The position numbers were made by a program, and so were the translations under genes. Below, one piece after another: positions 1 through 10,016 of a stretch of 64,000 nucleotides of DNA. Positions within the stretch are counted from its first letter, which is position 1, and each line of letters opens with the position of its first letter. Source of the DNA: Diphasiastrum complanatum (lineage: Eukaryota > Streptophyta > Lycopodiopsida > Lycopodiales > Lycopodiaceae); assembly GCA_029204225.1 (NCBI GenBank), contig CM055104.1, positions 50,070,182 through 50,134,181 of the forward strand. The letters are read 5' to 3'. The notes beneath the pieces were generated by a model. It was not told the origin of the DNA, searched no databases, and worked only from the letters and a program-made list of their open reading frames with translations.

Positions 1-162
1 AGCATTATTACGAAAATTGTTTTTTTCAATTCTAATGAGCTACGTAACGTAAATTTCAAATTTGAGTGTTTTGATCGGTCCATGTGTAAGCAAAATCTGA
101 GAAGAAATATAAAAAGTATCTTTACAAAGGGTCTTTTTTGGATTTAGAACTCCTCTAATGAT
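1..162 (-). repeat. MITE-like element, right-hand part (cut by window edge)
   Basis: This is an inverted partial copy of the small element at 51077-51460. Its terminal inverted repeat lies at about 123-162 and is nearly identical to the terminus at 51077-51113. Interior similarity continues through the stretch around 45-95. The other end lies outside the window. It has no coding capacity. Confidence 0.75.
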
Positions 163-359
163 TGATCAAACAACCAATTTACTCTTAATTGGTTCATAAC
201 AATTTTTAGATCACTAAGACATAAACACTTGTTCTCAAATGAGTCATTACACATCTTATCTTGAACTTCCTTCTTGATGAAGGCCTCAAGTTGCCTCATG
301 TAGTTCTCATAGCATACCTCGGTTTGCCTCATGTATATCTCATAGAAAAATAATTCATG

Positions 360-1115
360 AAGCATTGAAGTAAGAAAAGTGTTGAGAGTGAATGGTTGAG
401 AATCTTCCCCTTGATTACCTTTGCCAAGATAAGTGTGCCTTGAAGGCTCGGCCCTTGCCTTTGTGGATCTTCTTGGAGCACTTGATCTTTGAGGTGGATC
501 CTCAAGATCTCCATCACTTTGTTGCTCCTCTCAATCCTTGCAAGATCATTGACACCAAGGTTGTTGATTTCACTTTCATTCACACAAGATACTAGATGGA
601 TCCAAGCATCTCTTGTATAAAGATCCAAGATGTTTCTTGCATCTTCATCACTACTTGGTACATGAGAAAAAGAGTACATTTGAATGAATGATTTCCTCTT
701 TTTCCATAGCAATTTTGGCATCGAGCTTAAACAAACTACCTTGTTTAACACCATTTGCTATGCAATTATCATTCTTCATGATGGAACAAATTCCATGCTT
801 GAAGTGAACATCTAAACCATCATCCATTAGTTGTCCAACACTAAGCAAGCTCTTGGTAATTGATGGTATAAAAAGGACATTGTCTAGATCCATCCTTTTG
901 CTAGATCCTAGACTTAATGAGATGGTACCAATACCATCTATCTTACACTCTTGATCATTTGCTAAAGAAACAAATTTATTAGCACCATTGAAAGGGTGTA
1001 AGGTTGAGAATGTGTCCTTTTGAAAAGTCATGTGGGAGCTAGCCCTACTATCAATTCACCAAGTGTCATTTGAGTTTGTAGTGGGTTTCTTTCCTTGCCT
1101 ATCCTCAACCCAAGA
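360..1115 (-). pseudogene. Copia family B gag-protease remnant lacking integrase
   Basis: Read on the minus strand, this fragment starts with a retropepsin-type motif (DTWWIDSRASSHMTF, usual DSG changed to DSR). It continues through the protease/linker region (LLSVGQLMDDGLDVHF, LYTRDAWIHLVSCVN) and ends in the linker before reverse transcriptase (TFLTSML). It is collinear with the plus-strand element at 39880-40620, including a junction where GAG-preINT and integrase would be expected but are missing. Frameshifts split it into several frames, so it is dead. The stretch beyond it, down to about 144, has a 73-codon frame that I do not recognise. Confidence 0.8.
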
Positions 1116-1264
1116 TCTAATCAATCTAGCATCAAGGAGATGAAGCTAGTTATCACGCATAGGTTTGTTCCCATGAGAGCAATACAACCAGCACGATCAA
1201 GTGGAAGCCACACTAGACACCCTTAGGGTTGATCATGCTATTTTATATCTCCAAAGTAGATCGA

Positions 1265-2090
1265 CGCCATAGTGCCATAGAGTTTTGAAGCTGAAGATAC
1301 ATTTGAAGAAGAAGAACAAGTAAAACACTATAGGCCAGTTAGCACGATTCCTATCAGAGTTGTTCCTGTTGCTCCTGCTACTGTTGTGTCTCGTATCGTG
1401 CATTATGGTGACACAATGGGTCTTGTTTGTAACCTTGCACGCATGATCCAGATCATGACTGATGAAAAGAAGGACATGTCCAGGTGCATAGCCGATCTTG
1501 GGACAAAGAATACCTTGATTAGCCAGAAGGTTATTCAGATCAACCATGAGCTAACGATTTTCAAGCAACACGAGGCAAAGTCTGATGCTGATTTGAAGAA
1601 GGCCAATGAGTCTGCTCAACGACTAGAAGACTATGTGGCGACCCTTCAGAATGCACTCACCATGGTGCAGGACAAGGTTGACAAGGCAGTCCAAGATTTC
1701 AAATGGTAGGCCTTGTTGCTAGCAGGATAGTTGGACTTAGTAGCATTGCAATGCGAACGACTTCAAGGTGAATTGGATGTGGCCACCCTTGAACACGATT
1801 CCTATTACAGACCCAAGTGTATGACCGTCCAATCACACTGGATGAGATTAGATACTTGTTCCACAAAGTGAAAACCTACCATACTGCACTGGCAGGATTT
1901 GGAGAAAAATTCAATAAATTCAAAAGGATGGCAAGCACTGAGTTAGGCAAGGCCCAGGCCATTATAAAGGATTATGAGAAAGCCACTGCTCAGGTGTTGG
2001 AAGCTGGGCCTCCAATTCCAATTCTATTGATGTCACGGTCTCGCCTCAGCACCAGGATCAGGCAACAATAGATACAGAGTTGGATTTGGG
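1265..2090 (+). pseudogene. Broken coiled-coil protein, unassigned (probably retroelement-borne)
   Basis: An open stretch from about 1277 to 1709 encodes an acidic beginning, a Pro/Val-rich segment and then a long Lys/Glu/Gln-rich region with heptad-like spacing (ISQKVIQINHELTIFKQHEA), typical of a coiled coil. After a stop at 1707 the same frame continues (LQCERLQGELDVATLEHD). A frameshift then leads into a second helical stretch at 1817-2071 (FKRMASTELGKAQAIIKDYE). Three or more breaks make it a pseudogene. No catalytic domain is visible. Its position next to a gypsy integrase end suggests an extra retroelement gene, but that is inference. A 110-codon frame at 2307-2639 follows and resembles nothing I know. 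Confidence 0.4.
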
Positions 2091-2865
2091 CATGGACCAG
2101 GCTAGAGCTCCCGACATCCAAGAAAAATAGCCAGTTCCACAGGAAATGCAGGTAGATCCATCTTCATCAAGGACCACACCATTGTTCAGACGACCAATCA
2201 GCGTTGAGGACCTGATCTAGAGCATTTAGCGGAACATCCTCATGAGTCCTCGTGTGGTGGTTGGGTCATCAAACTTAAAACATCTGAAATTGAGACCGAC
2301 AAAGAATTGGATAAGATACTCACATTAGGAGAAGTGGATCGTTGGAGTTCATCATTGTTTTTTGTCGCACAACCTAGATTTCAACACTGCATTATGGAAA
2401 AGGTGCAGTATCATTTAATAAAGATTAGATGCGATGCAAATAAAAGCCCACAGAAATTGCATCTCGTAGGTGTCCATATTGCTGATCATTCGCCTAACTC
2501 CAAAACAGGTACCAACTGGTGGAAGGAACGTTCGCCCAAACTTAGTGTGGGTATATTTGAGGTCGATCTGGCTTGTGAAAATCCGGCGAATAATTTTAAC
2601 ATAGTTTGTGCAAAAATGACCAAAAAATTAATTTCCTAAGTCATTTTTCCATAAAGATCTGACTACTTTATGATCTGATGACATTTTTGACATTTGCTCA
2701 TCAATCTTCTCTCATTTGTTCTTCGTTTTTTTTTTCCATACCATATTTTCCAAAAGAAAGTAGCAATTAAGTAGTGAAAACAAGAAATTGAAAAAAAATA
2801 AAAAAAATAAAAAATCATTTGGATCATGCTGGCTGATTGGCAGAGTAGGCTGTCAAAACTTGCGT

Positions 2866-2983
2866 AATCGGTTGCCATTCACGGGAGTATCAAAGCGTTT
2901 TCCATCCAAGTGTTCAAGAATCACTGTTCCATAGTTCAATATTTTCTTTACTTCATACGGGCTACAAGGGAAGCTCCGCTAGA
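2866..2983 (-). pseudogene. Ty3/gypsy integrase C-terminal end
   Basis: The minus strand reads SPYEVKKILNYGTVILEH followed by a segment ending VNGNRLRKF and a stop. This is the usual end of plant gypsy (Athila/Tat-type) integrases, where a KLRSRW..GPYEV block precedes a VNGxRLK terminus. Only about 36 codons remain. It abuts the LTR at 2984 on the wrong side for an intact element (LTR upstream of the integrase end), so the arrangement is rearranged. Confidence 0.7.
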
Positions 2984-3393
2984 AGCTTCACCCCCAAGAC
3001 AAGGAATAAGAAACATGAATGTAGAGTGAAACCCTAACAATGAATCAATGATCACAATGAGGAGTAGGGCGAGTTTGGCCTCAATACATAGAGCCAAAAA
3101 ACTTGGGCACATAGCCATGCATAGCCCTAAGTCCCCTATACATAGATTCCCCTAGAATAGAGTCCTAAGCATGGACCACCTATTCATAGAATTGCTATTG
3201 ATAACTCTACACATGCATACACTGTCTCAAACCTTGTCTAAATTCCATTTAGTGTGTTCTGGACCTCACAAGGATATTAGTTACTTTCGGGTCACATCCA
3301 GTATGACGTGGCATAACTAACAGCTTGATTTACTGGAGTACCGTGTATCCAAGCTAGGAGTATACTGAATCCTACTTACTGGCCATGGACATA
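2984..3393 (-). repeat. Gypsy LTR, family G1 (truncated at its 3' end)
   Basis: On the minus strand it begins TGTTATGTCCATGG at 3393, directly preceded by a purine tract (AAGGAGGGAAGAA, 3394-3406) that fits a polypurine tract. Closely related copies lie at 30888-31350 (same orientation) and 13873-14206 (opposite). A TATA-like stretch and a leader rich in pyrimidines lie in the second half. Compared with the copy at 30888-31350 it lacks about the last 50 bases and joins an integrase end instead. Confidence 0.8.
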
Positions 3394-5530
3394 ACATTCT
3401 TCCCTCCTTAAACTGCTTCTATCCTTAGAAGCTGTCTAAACAGGAAAGAATTACAATTCCTTTAACTTTCATATTAACCGAGAAAATCATTATTCTTAGT
3501 CTGACTTTCATATCAAACAAGTACTCAGAGATAAACCTATTTCAAATTGTTGATCTTTGCTTTGGAGTACAACTCAGGTTTGAAAAGTATACTAAGCGAT
3601 AAATTTTTCATCTTGGTTACATTCATCACAATTAGTAACATATCACCTTCATGTAAAATACGTACATGAACACTGGTGAAATAACCTAACTTAAAAGATT
3701 AAAGTTAAAAAAAATAATAAAAATAATTATAATTATAGTCTAAAACTATCCACAACTCTGATAGATAATTCATAAGCTTTCAAGTACAAATATCCATTAG
3801 AATCCAATTCTACGATATGAATTCATTCAATTAGAATCTCTAGGAGAATCATTAAGATATAGAATGATTAAAACTCACTCTAAGTATTCTAGGTACACTT
3901 TTGAGTTTATATGCTCATGTTTCTAGCACCAAATACAAGAAAATAACATTCATTCATCTTAATAGGACTCGTTCTATCTCCTAAGATTATTTGGATATCA
4001 ATCTCAAATGAAGAATCTGTACTCAAGCATCTACAGACCTATAAACTATAGTAGAATAACATTCACTAGATAAATTACATTCTCCACAAATAAAATACTT
4101 ATCTTGTGAGAATATTTGTGAGATCCATAGGTTCTCAAATAATTATGAATTAGAGAGATTCAAAAATTGATCTGAATTCTTACTCAAATAATAGATCAAG
4201 AATTAATCATCACACTTAAGAATCATTACAATTCCTTATAATCTTCTGACAATAATCAAGTATCTATTTATGATTCGTCAACCATAAATATTTAGATTCA
4301 TATGATTCGTCAATCATAATTTCCTGAAATCCAAATCATACTTAGTCATTTACAAGATACTAGAGTATATGTTCCCATAACTCAGAAAAAGTAAGAGTCA
4401 TTTCAAAAATCCTTCCATTAAGAAATACTGGATTTAGGAATACTTCCAAAACATGATTCTTTAACTGAAGTGCAAGATTCAAGTTCTATAAACAACTGGT
4501 TAAAGACTGAACGCATACCAAAATGACAATCATCTTCAACTATAAAAACTTTAGATTACATCTAGATATTCAAAGTCCTGCTGAATATCAATTCAGTTGT
4601 TATTCTTGGATTCATTATAATTCATTATCCATTTGGGCTCTCTGGGATACAATCACTGATGAGCTAAGTCTATTCCTTAACTAAGGAATACTCTGTCCCA
4701 AGAATATTGTATATCCAATGCACATAATTTCAACTGATGAATCGAAATGATTCACTAATCATGTGTCTTACAAGCAATATAAATCAAAACCATAAGTTTC
4801 TGGTGAATCCACATCACACTGATCGTTTACCAATTAAGTTCATCCTGGAGTAACCAACTACTCAAGTTAATTGCCTACGATTCAGAAATCTCAAATGTCT
4901 AGATGAATAATTCAATTATACTAGTATAACACCACATTTAGATCCTTACCCAAATCATTAATAAGTTAATCCATAAATCTTCTATACAAAGATTTGTTAA
5001 CTCTGCAAGTATCTATCAAAACAATACTTGATCATATGTTTATGTTCACCGACTAGGTTAAGTGCACCAGATAACCTTAGTAACTAGGATTACACAGTAG
5101 ATTCATACAAGATTAATCGTGCACATATGAGAATAATCTCACTATGACCCAATACATAAACACATTATTACTTGGCAGAGCAGAATCGACATATGTTACT
5201 CACATATCTCACTGAGATCTTGTAACTCAGCTACAAAATATTTTCATTTCTCATGAGTAAATAACATATCCAAAAAATCTTTGAGACGAATAAAATTCAC
5301 TCTCAACAGTTCAATCCCACTTACTTCTAATTACATAATTTCTCCACTGATTAACCCCTCTCTGATTCTAGTACTTAACTAAGAATAGGTTGATCCAATA
5401 TAGAACTCAGACTTAAATTTTGATCAAACTTATTTCTATTCCACCCAAAATCGTGAGGAATTAGTAACTTGTGACCTTTACTATACTATTTATAGATAAT
5501 GAATCAAATTCCAAACTTGTTCTAGTTCCA
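3394..5530 (-). mobile_element. Gypsy G1 3' noncoding region (AT-rich)
   Basis: A roughly 2-kb AT-rich stretch without coding frames lies upstream of the polypurine tract of the G1 LTR. This fits the long untranslated region found before the 3' LTR in Athila/Tat-type gypsy elements. About 3480-4942 is clearly homologous, in the same orientation, to 57508-58962, and its first part to 31351-31530. Internal short repeats occur, such as TATGATTCGTCAAYCATAA twice at about 4268-4320. I see no gene in it. Confidence 0.65.
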
Positions 5531-5532
5531 GA

Positions 5533-6124
5533 TTGTCCACACAATCCCTAGAGAATTCCTCATTATTCGAAAGTTCAATTATGCACCGTACTCTGGAATT
5601 TATGCAAAAATTCCTTACAGATCCAATCTCATTAATCTATACCCCTAGCTGGTTCTCTATACCGAAAGATATGCAACCAACAATTCCCAATATAGAATTT
5701 ATATCCCACCCACTTCACCCCTCGAATAAAAAAGAAATTATAAATTTCATAAAAGTTAACTGGAAAGATTTGACTATGGGAAAATAGCTACATATCTAAA
5801 TCCATGAAAAGTCAGTAATAAGTGCTTCCACTACAAGGATTCTCATCAGTACAAACAGGTAAAATTTTTCAATATGAGTGATAGAAGCTACTATTCCTAT
5901 TGAAATTACTTTATGCAACAGAGATATTCTAGGTTTAAAATTGAAACATTTAACCTTAGAATTTATCTGAATTTCATGTCTATTCACACAAGTAGTAAGT
6001 TATATGAAATAACAGTCTTTTAGAAGAATAACTTCATCTTGGAAAGAATCATATAAATCAGTCTGATATCCTATATAGGAATAAATCTTCAAGATGCTTT
6101 CAATTTTTCATATATATTATATCC
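5533..6124. other. Stretch with one small unassigned ORF
   Basis: An 84-codon plus-strand frame (5533-5787; includes YTPSWFSIPKDMQP) is open but matches nothing I recognise. It might be the decayed end of a retroelement gene or chance. The rest of the stretch is AT-rich and shows no further feature. Confidence 0.25.
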
Positions 6125-6162
6125 AAACATAAGACTAACATTATGGTTTTTGACATATGCAG

Positions 6163-6352
6163 CACATACTAAGAGATCATACTGTATTTTTGGCAAACTC
6201 ATATGGAAGCTTGAGTGTATGGTCATCACAAGGGATGGAGAAGTCACATTGGCAAGCACGAGCAGCATTTCATCGAAATACACAACATGGAGGAACCAAT
6301 GTAAAATGAAACCACATTGTCAATTGTTTCAGTGGTTCTACCGCAGAGTTTA
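6163..6352 (+). pseudogene. Family E transposon gene, single exon remnant
   Basis: After an acceptor-like pyrimidine/AG stretch (TGACATATGCAG at 6151-6162) the sequence encodes, across frameshifts, LANSYGSLSVWSSQGMEKSH then a segment with WQARAAFHRNTQHGGT and CFSGST/LFQWFYR. The same exon lies at 30648-30830. I recall this KSHxxAR...HGG...FQWFYR signature from large transposon-type proteins of plants, algae and cnidarians, but I cannot name a curated domain for it. It is frameshifted and clearly not functional. Confidence 0.65.
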
Positions 6353-6557
6353 GAATCGACATATAACAAAGTCCACACAATACAACAAGTTTAGAAAAGC
6401 TTGCAAGTTCATACAGGAAGAGAAAATTAGATGATCAAATCATCATTGTCATCAAATCATGACATGTTCATAATTGCTTGCAAATTCATTGAACAAGAGA
6501 GGAGAAATACTCAATGTAAATGTATTGATTGTATTATAACAAAATACAAAGTGTCCA

Positions 6558-8059
6558 CTATTCATCATCAGCTTGTGTGTCAGATTCTATGGCAGTATTG
6601 TCATGAAGAAATCTGCTAGAGTATGCATCTAATAGATGTGCATTATCCTTATTTCCACTAAGTTCAATATAAGTAGAATACATTGAATAATGAGAGCTCC
6701 TTAAAGGAACATTCCCATCAATAAAACCTAAAATGTTCAAAACATAAGATCTTTTGACAAAAATGATCTTATTTGTCTTAACAAATTTATGTCCTCCTAG
6801 ATAAAATGATGAAGCTTTAACTGCCATTATCAGACTCTCCCCAGCTGGGCTCAGCTTCGAATGAGCAATACAGATCTCATTCTTCAGGAAATGCCTAAGA
6901 TAGTGGCCAAGTCCACTATCCCTTTGTAACGAGGATGCATGTTGTCTGAAACCACTTCGTCTCGCAGCAAAATCATCAACTATGAGACCATCTTGCAATA
7001 AGAAATATATTAGAAAAAACACATTCAATGGTTAAGAACATTCTAATGCAAGGAAGTTTAAACACTTACACATTCTCCATCATCATCAGCAACTAGATCA
7101 AGATGATCAATATAATGACCACCTACTGAAGTGGAATCATCAGTGAAATGCATTAATGATGGACGAGGGAAGCCCATTTGGGATTGAAATGTCATGAATT
7201 CTTCATTGGATGGTTTGCCTCGACCATCCTTAGCAATATTTGATAAAGTCTTAGTCAAGCACTCTTCACCAGTCATAAGTCCCTCCTCATCATCAAAATC
7301 AATTCCAGCAACAAGGTCATCTGTTTCAAAATCTACAAAGTCTAAGAATTCAAAAATTGTGCCAGATAATAAAAATAGAATTTTATCTTCACGATAGTCA
7401 AAAAACTGACATAAATCAGCTGTAGTAAAATATACATCGTCATTTATATAATATACAGACAAACTGAAAAGACATTTAGACTCCTCTATAGGGATTGATT
7501 CATCAACGGATGTATTTTGGCCAATAAAAAAATCCCGGAGCACGTCAGTATTTACATCAATAAAGGCACTTTCCTTATCAGGGGTGTCGATTAGGAAGTG
7601 ACTGATATCCTTAATAGATGACTGAACAGAGGATGATGCCATAGAAGGGTTAGCAACAGAAACTTTCTCATCATCCAAAATTTGAACTGACAGGAAAAGT
7701 ACAAAATCAGTCGACATTTCTTGTTGCAAGCAATAAGGACACATTGAATTGCTCTTGAAAAGATCAAACAATTTGGTGAACATTCTATCTAGTCTATGTT
7801 TGAAAGCTGAGAAAAAATGAACAAGATCAATATAATGCATATACGAGAGTGAACCTATGGAGATAACATGCTTATTGAGTATATCCCTGAATCTAACATA
7901 ATGTTTATAAAATACAGCAGAATTTGGTTGTGCAGTCTTGAAAACATGTAAATATGGTCTGAATAGGCTGTGAAAGTAGTCTAGATTTTCAATAATCTCA
8001 AATTCAGTAAAAAATGAACTCAGGCCTGAATCTCCTATAGATCTTGAGGAAGAGGCCAT
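6558..8059 (-). CDS. Unrecognised two-exon gene, 473 aa, divergent partner of the H3-like gene
   Basis: Exon 1 runs 8059-7072 and exon 2 6991-6558, with an 80-bp GT..AG intron (donor GTGTAAGTG). The splice keeps the frame and gives 474 codons including the stop. An ATG at 8059 (start MASSSRSIGDSGL) is preferred to the track's far-upstream start because the upstream part is the repeat-motif promoter and the TTCCATGG context matches that of the histone gene. The protein has hydrophobic/aromatic helices at about 20-110, one CxxC (CPYC), an acidic middle rich in DDE, a linker (GRGKPSNEEFMTF) and a conserved-looking basic C-terminal part (DDFAARRSGFRQHASSLQR). No signal peptide or membrane span is evident. 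I do not recognise the family. It is transcribed away from the histone-like gene across a 729-bp gap, which suggests joint control. Confidence 0.6.
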
Positions 8060-8788
8060 GGAACTACGGCAGATATCGCACTTGTGCGTTAGGGAAAACA
8101 AACAAAACAAAACTAGCTCTAAAGATTGTGCACAAGAGGAATATGTACGGCATGTAGCAATTGAATATCGGACTTGTGCGCAAGTAGGTATCGTTGAATA
8201 AAATGGACAACAAAGCACGCGCACACGAGCGATATGCTGTGAATTTTGAGAAAGAAAAAAGTAAAAAATTAGTCAAGTTTCGTGCCTTTTACACTGAATT
8301 TCCACGTGTGTGGTCAACGATCAATGGGTAGGCACTGGCACGTGTGAGGTGACACCTAGACACGTGTCTCGTGTTCATTCGTCAGTTCGACAACACATGT
8401 TGCTCTCGCATTTGGCCGTGCAAATCTCACACGTGCGACAGGACGTTCTTTTGCACGTGCGAACCGCGATATAAAATCACAAATTCTGATGAATTTTTTT
8501 TAGTTTCTTTTTTTGTTCCGCATATCGCACTTGTGCATCTCCTTCGCAATCGATATTTTGCCTACTGCCTTCCATGCTCACAACTCCGATATTTCTGCCT
8601 ACGTGTCTCCTCATATCAGACTTGTGCGCCTCTCTTCTATACTAATTGATCTCCCTGATATTTGGCTCGCACAGGTCCAATAACCGTACATTCTTTTCGT
8701 ACATATCGGTCCTCTGCGAGGGCTTCATAATCCTTCCATGCTCATCCTAGTCATCACGCACAAGTCCGATATACCATAGTACACTTCC
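8060..8788. promoter_or_regulatory. Bidirectional promoter region with repeated ATATCGsACTTGTGCG motif
   Basis: The gap between the two divergent genes holds at least five good copies of a 16-mer ATATCG(C/G)ACTTGTGCG: at 8073, 8165, 8521 and 8612 (one mismatch, ATATCAGA) on the plus strand and 8757-8772 reversed. A weaker one is at 8219-8235 reversed. The two outer copies lie 13 and 16 bases upstream of the two ATGs, in the same orientation relative to each gene, and both genes start in TTCCATGG. Several CACGTG cores (8304-8460) are interspersed. The core GCACTTGTGC is itself palindromic and contains an E-box-like CANNTG. Confidence 0.65.
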
Positions 8789-9730
8789 ATGGATAGGAGA
8801 AAGCAAACAAAGAGAGACTGCAGCAGGTGGCTCTCTGAAATACGTAAGTATCAGAGATCAACTTCTCTATTGATTCCCAGAGCTCCATTCTACTATGCCG
8901 TCCGAAACATAACTAGAAATGATCTCGGACAGCTGGTTAGATTCACACCCAATGCTCATCAGTGCCTTCAGGAAGCTGCTAAAGATTATATGAGCCTGTT
9001 TTTTGAAGATTCATTTTTGCTTGCAATTCATTCCAAGAGAGTCACCATAATGCCCAAGGACTTTCAGCTACTAATGAGAATGAGGGAGAGGTTTTGCAAG
9101 TTACACTTATCTTAGCCAGTTGCTCCCAGACCTATTCCTCTAGATATGACTGATCTTTCTACCAAGCGTCCTAGGAAGCAGGCAGCCCCCAAGAGAGCTC
9201 CGAAGAAAGTAAGGAGGGTAGATACCACTGAATCTGCGAAGCCTAACCCGGATGCAATTGTAGATAATGCTGCTCTAGATAATGTTGTAAATATAGCTAC
9301 ATCGATTTTGGATACTCCTGTAATTCCTATAGATACTACACATCCACCTCCTTCTACTCCTTCAAATCTTTATACATATATAGATTTCGATGATTAACTT
9401 AAATTTGAGAAGGATATAGCCGATGCTATAGATAGAATTGGTATTCTTTTTTGTTTTAGACTAGAGGAACTTGACTTTAGTATAAACTATAGAGTTGTTG
9501 ATTGTTTGGATCTCAAAAATAGACGAGCTTCTATCAGTGATCCTGTGATAGAGTCTGGGCTTACACTCTTGCAATATGACATTGCAAGAGATTCATCCTA
9601 TGAATTGCTGGTGCTGAGTAACTTTTTGTTTCAGGCCTTCAAGGAGAATAACGACACGTTGTCACAGTGTCTGACTAGTGGATTCACACCAGCAACAAAA
9701 TACCTACTCGTCTCTTATCATACCAAGTAA
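8789..9730 (+). pseudogene. Histone H3/CENH3-like protein with short tail and long C-terminal extension (two in-frame stops)
   Basis: The first 108 codons (8789-9115) are a histone fold of the H3 type: alphaN (SEIRKYQRSTSLLIP), alpha1, loop 1, alpha2 (LQEAAKDYMSLFFED) and the H3 hallmark AIHSKRVTIMPKDFQL. LLIP and a loop 1 one residue longer than in canonical H3 resemble plant CENH3, while MPKD is H3-like. The tail is only about 14 residues: it keeps the positions of R2, K4, Q5, T6 and R8 (MDRRKQTKRD), has Asp at position 9, and lacks everything up to alphaN. After TAG (9113-9115) the same frame continues with a basic NLS-like stretch (KRPRKQAAPKRAPKK), an Asp/Pro-rich region, a TAA (9395-9397) and about 110 more codons of helical character, to 9730. 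Both stops would be undone by a single C-to-T change. The unbroken protein would have about 313 residues. Alternatively the gene ends at 9115 as a minimal histone. Confidence 0.75.
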
Positions 9731-9785
9731 GATATATTAAATGCTTCTTGCTGTTTAATGTTTTTCATTGGCATTGTCAATGAAA

Positions 9786-10016
9786 ATAGTTCTCAGAATT
9801 GCAGCCAAAGAAATTTCAATCTTTTTGCAGTGACCACTGGAGTTTAAACCTGATCTCCATTAAGAGATTTGTAGATAATATCGTTAAAGGTTTTTGTGTA
9901 ATAGTTCTCAGAATTGCAGCCAAAGAAATTTCAATCTTATTTTGCAGTGACCATTGGAGTTTAAACCTGATCTCTATTAAGAGATTTGTAGATAATATCG
10001 TTAAAGGTTTTTGTGT
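9786..10016. repeat. Tandem duplication, two units of about 115 bp
   Basis: The unit beginning AATAGTTCTCAGAATTGCAG at 9786 is repeated at 9900 with only a few differences. It lies just behind the histone-like frame and may be part of its 3' region. It includes frames in both directions that are only by-products of the repeat. Confidence 0.85.

Noticed and set aside
2307-2639. 110-codon plus-strand frame as a gene
   Set aside because: No start context, no similarity to anything recognised, and it lies between broken retroelement pieces; kept only as a remark.
6089-6283. Minus-strand 64-codon frame opposite the E exon (also 30654-30920)
   Set aside because: It is the antisense of the conserved E-family exon.
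7058-8224. Start of the 473-codon gene at 8224 rather than 8059
   Set aside because: The extra 55 codons would be encoded by the repeated promoter motifs, and the ATG at 8059 has the same TTCCATGG context as the divergent gene.
9113-9397. In-frame stops in the histone-like gene explained by RNA editing
   Set aside because: U-to-C editing is known from plant organelles, not nuclear mRNA; C-to-T decay of the DNA is simpler. Alternative splicing around the stops was not excluded, but no good GT..AG pair was seen.
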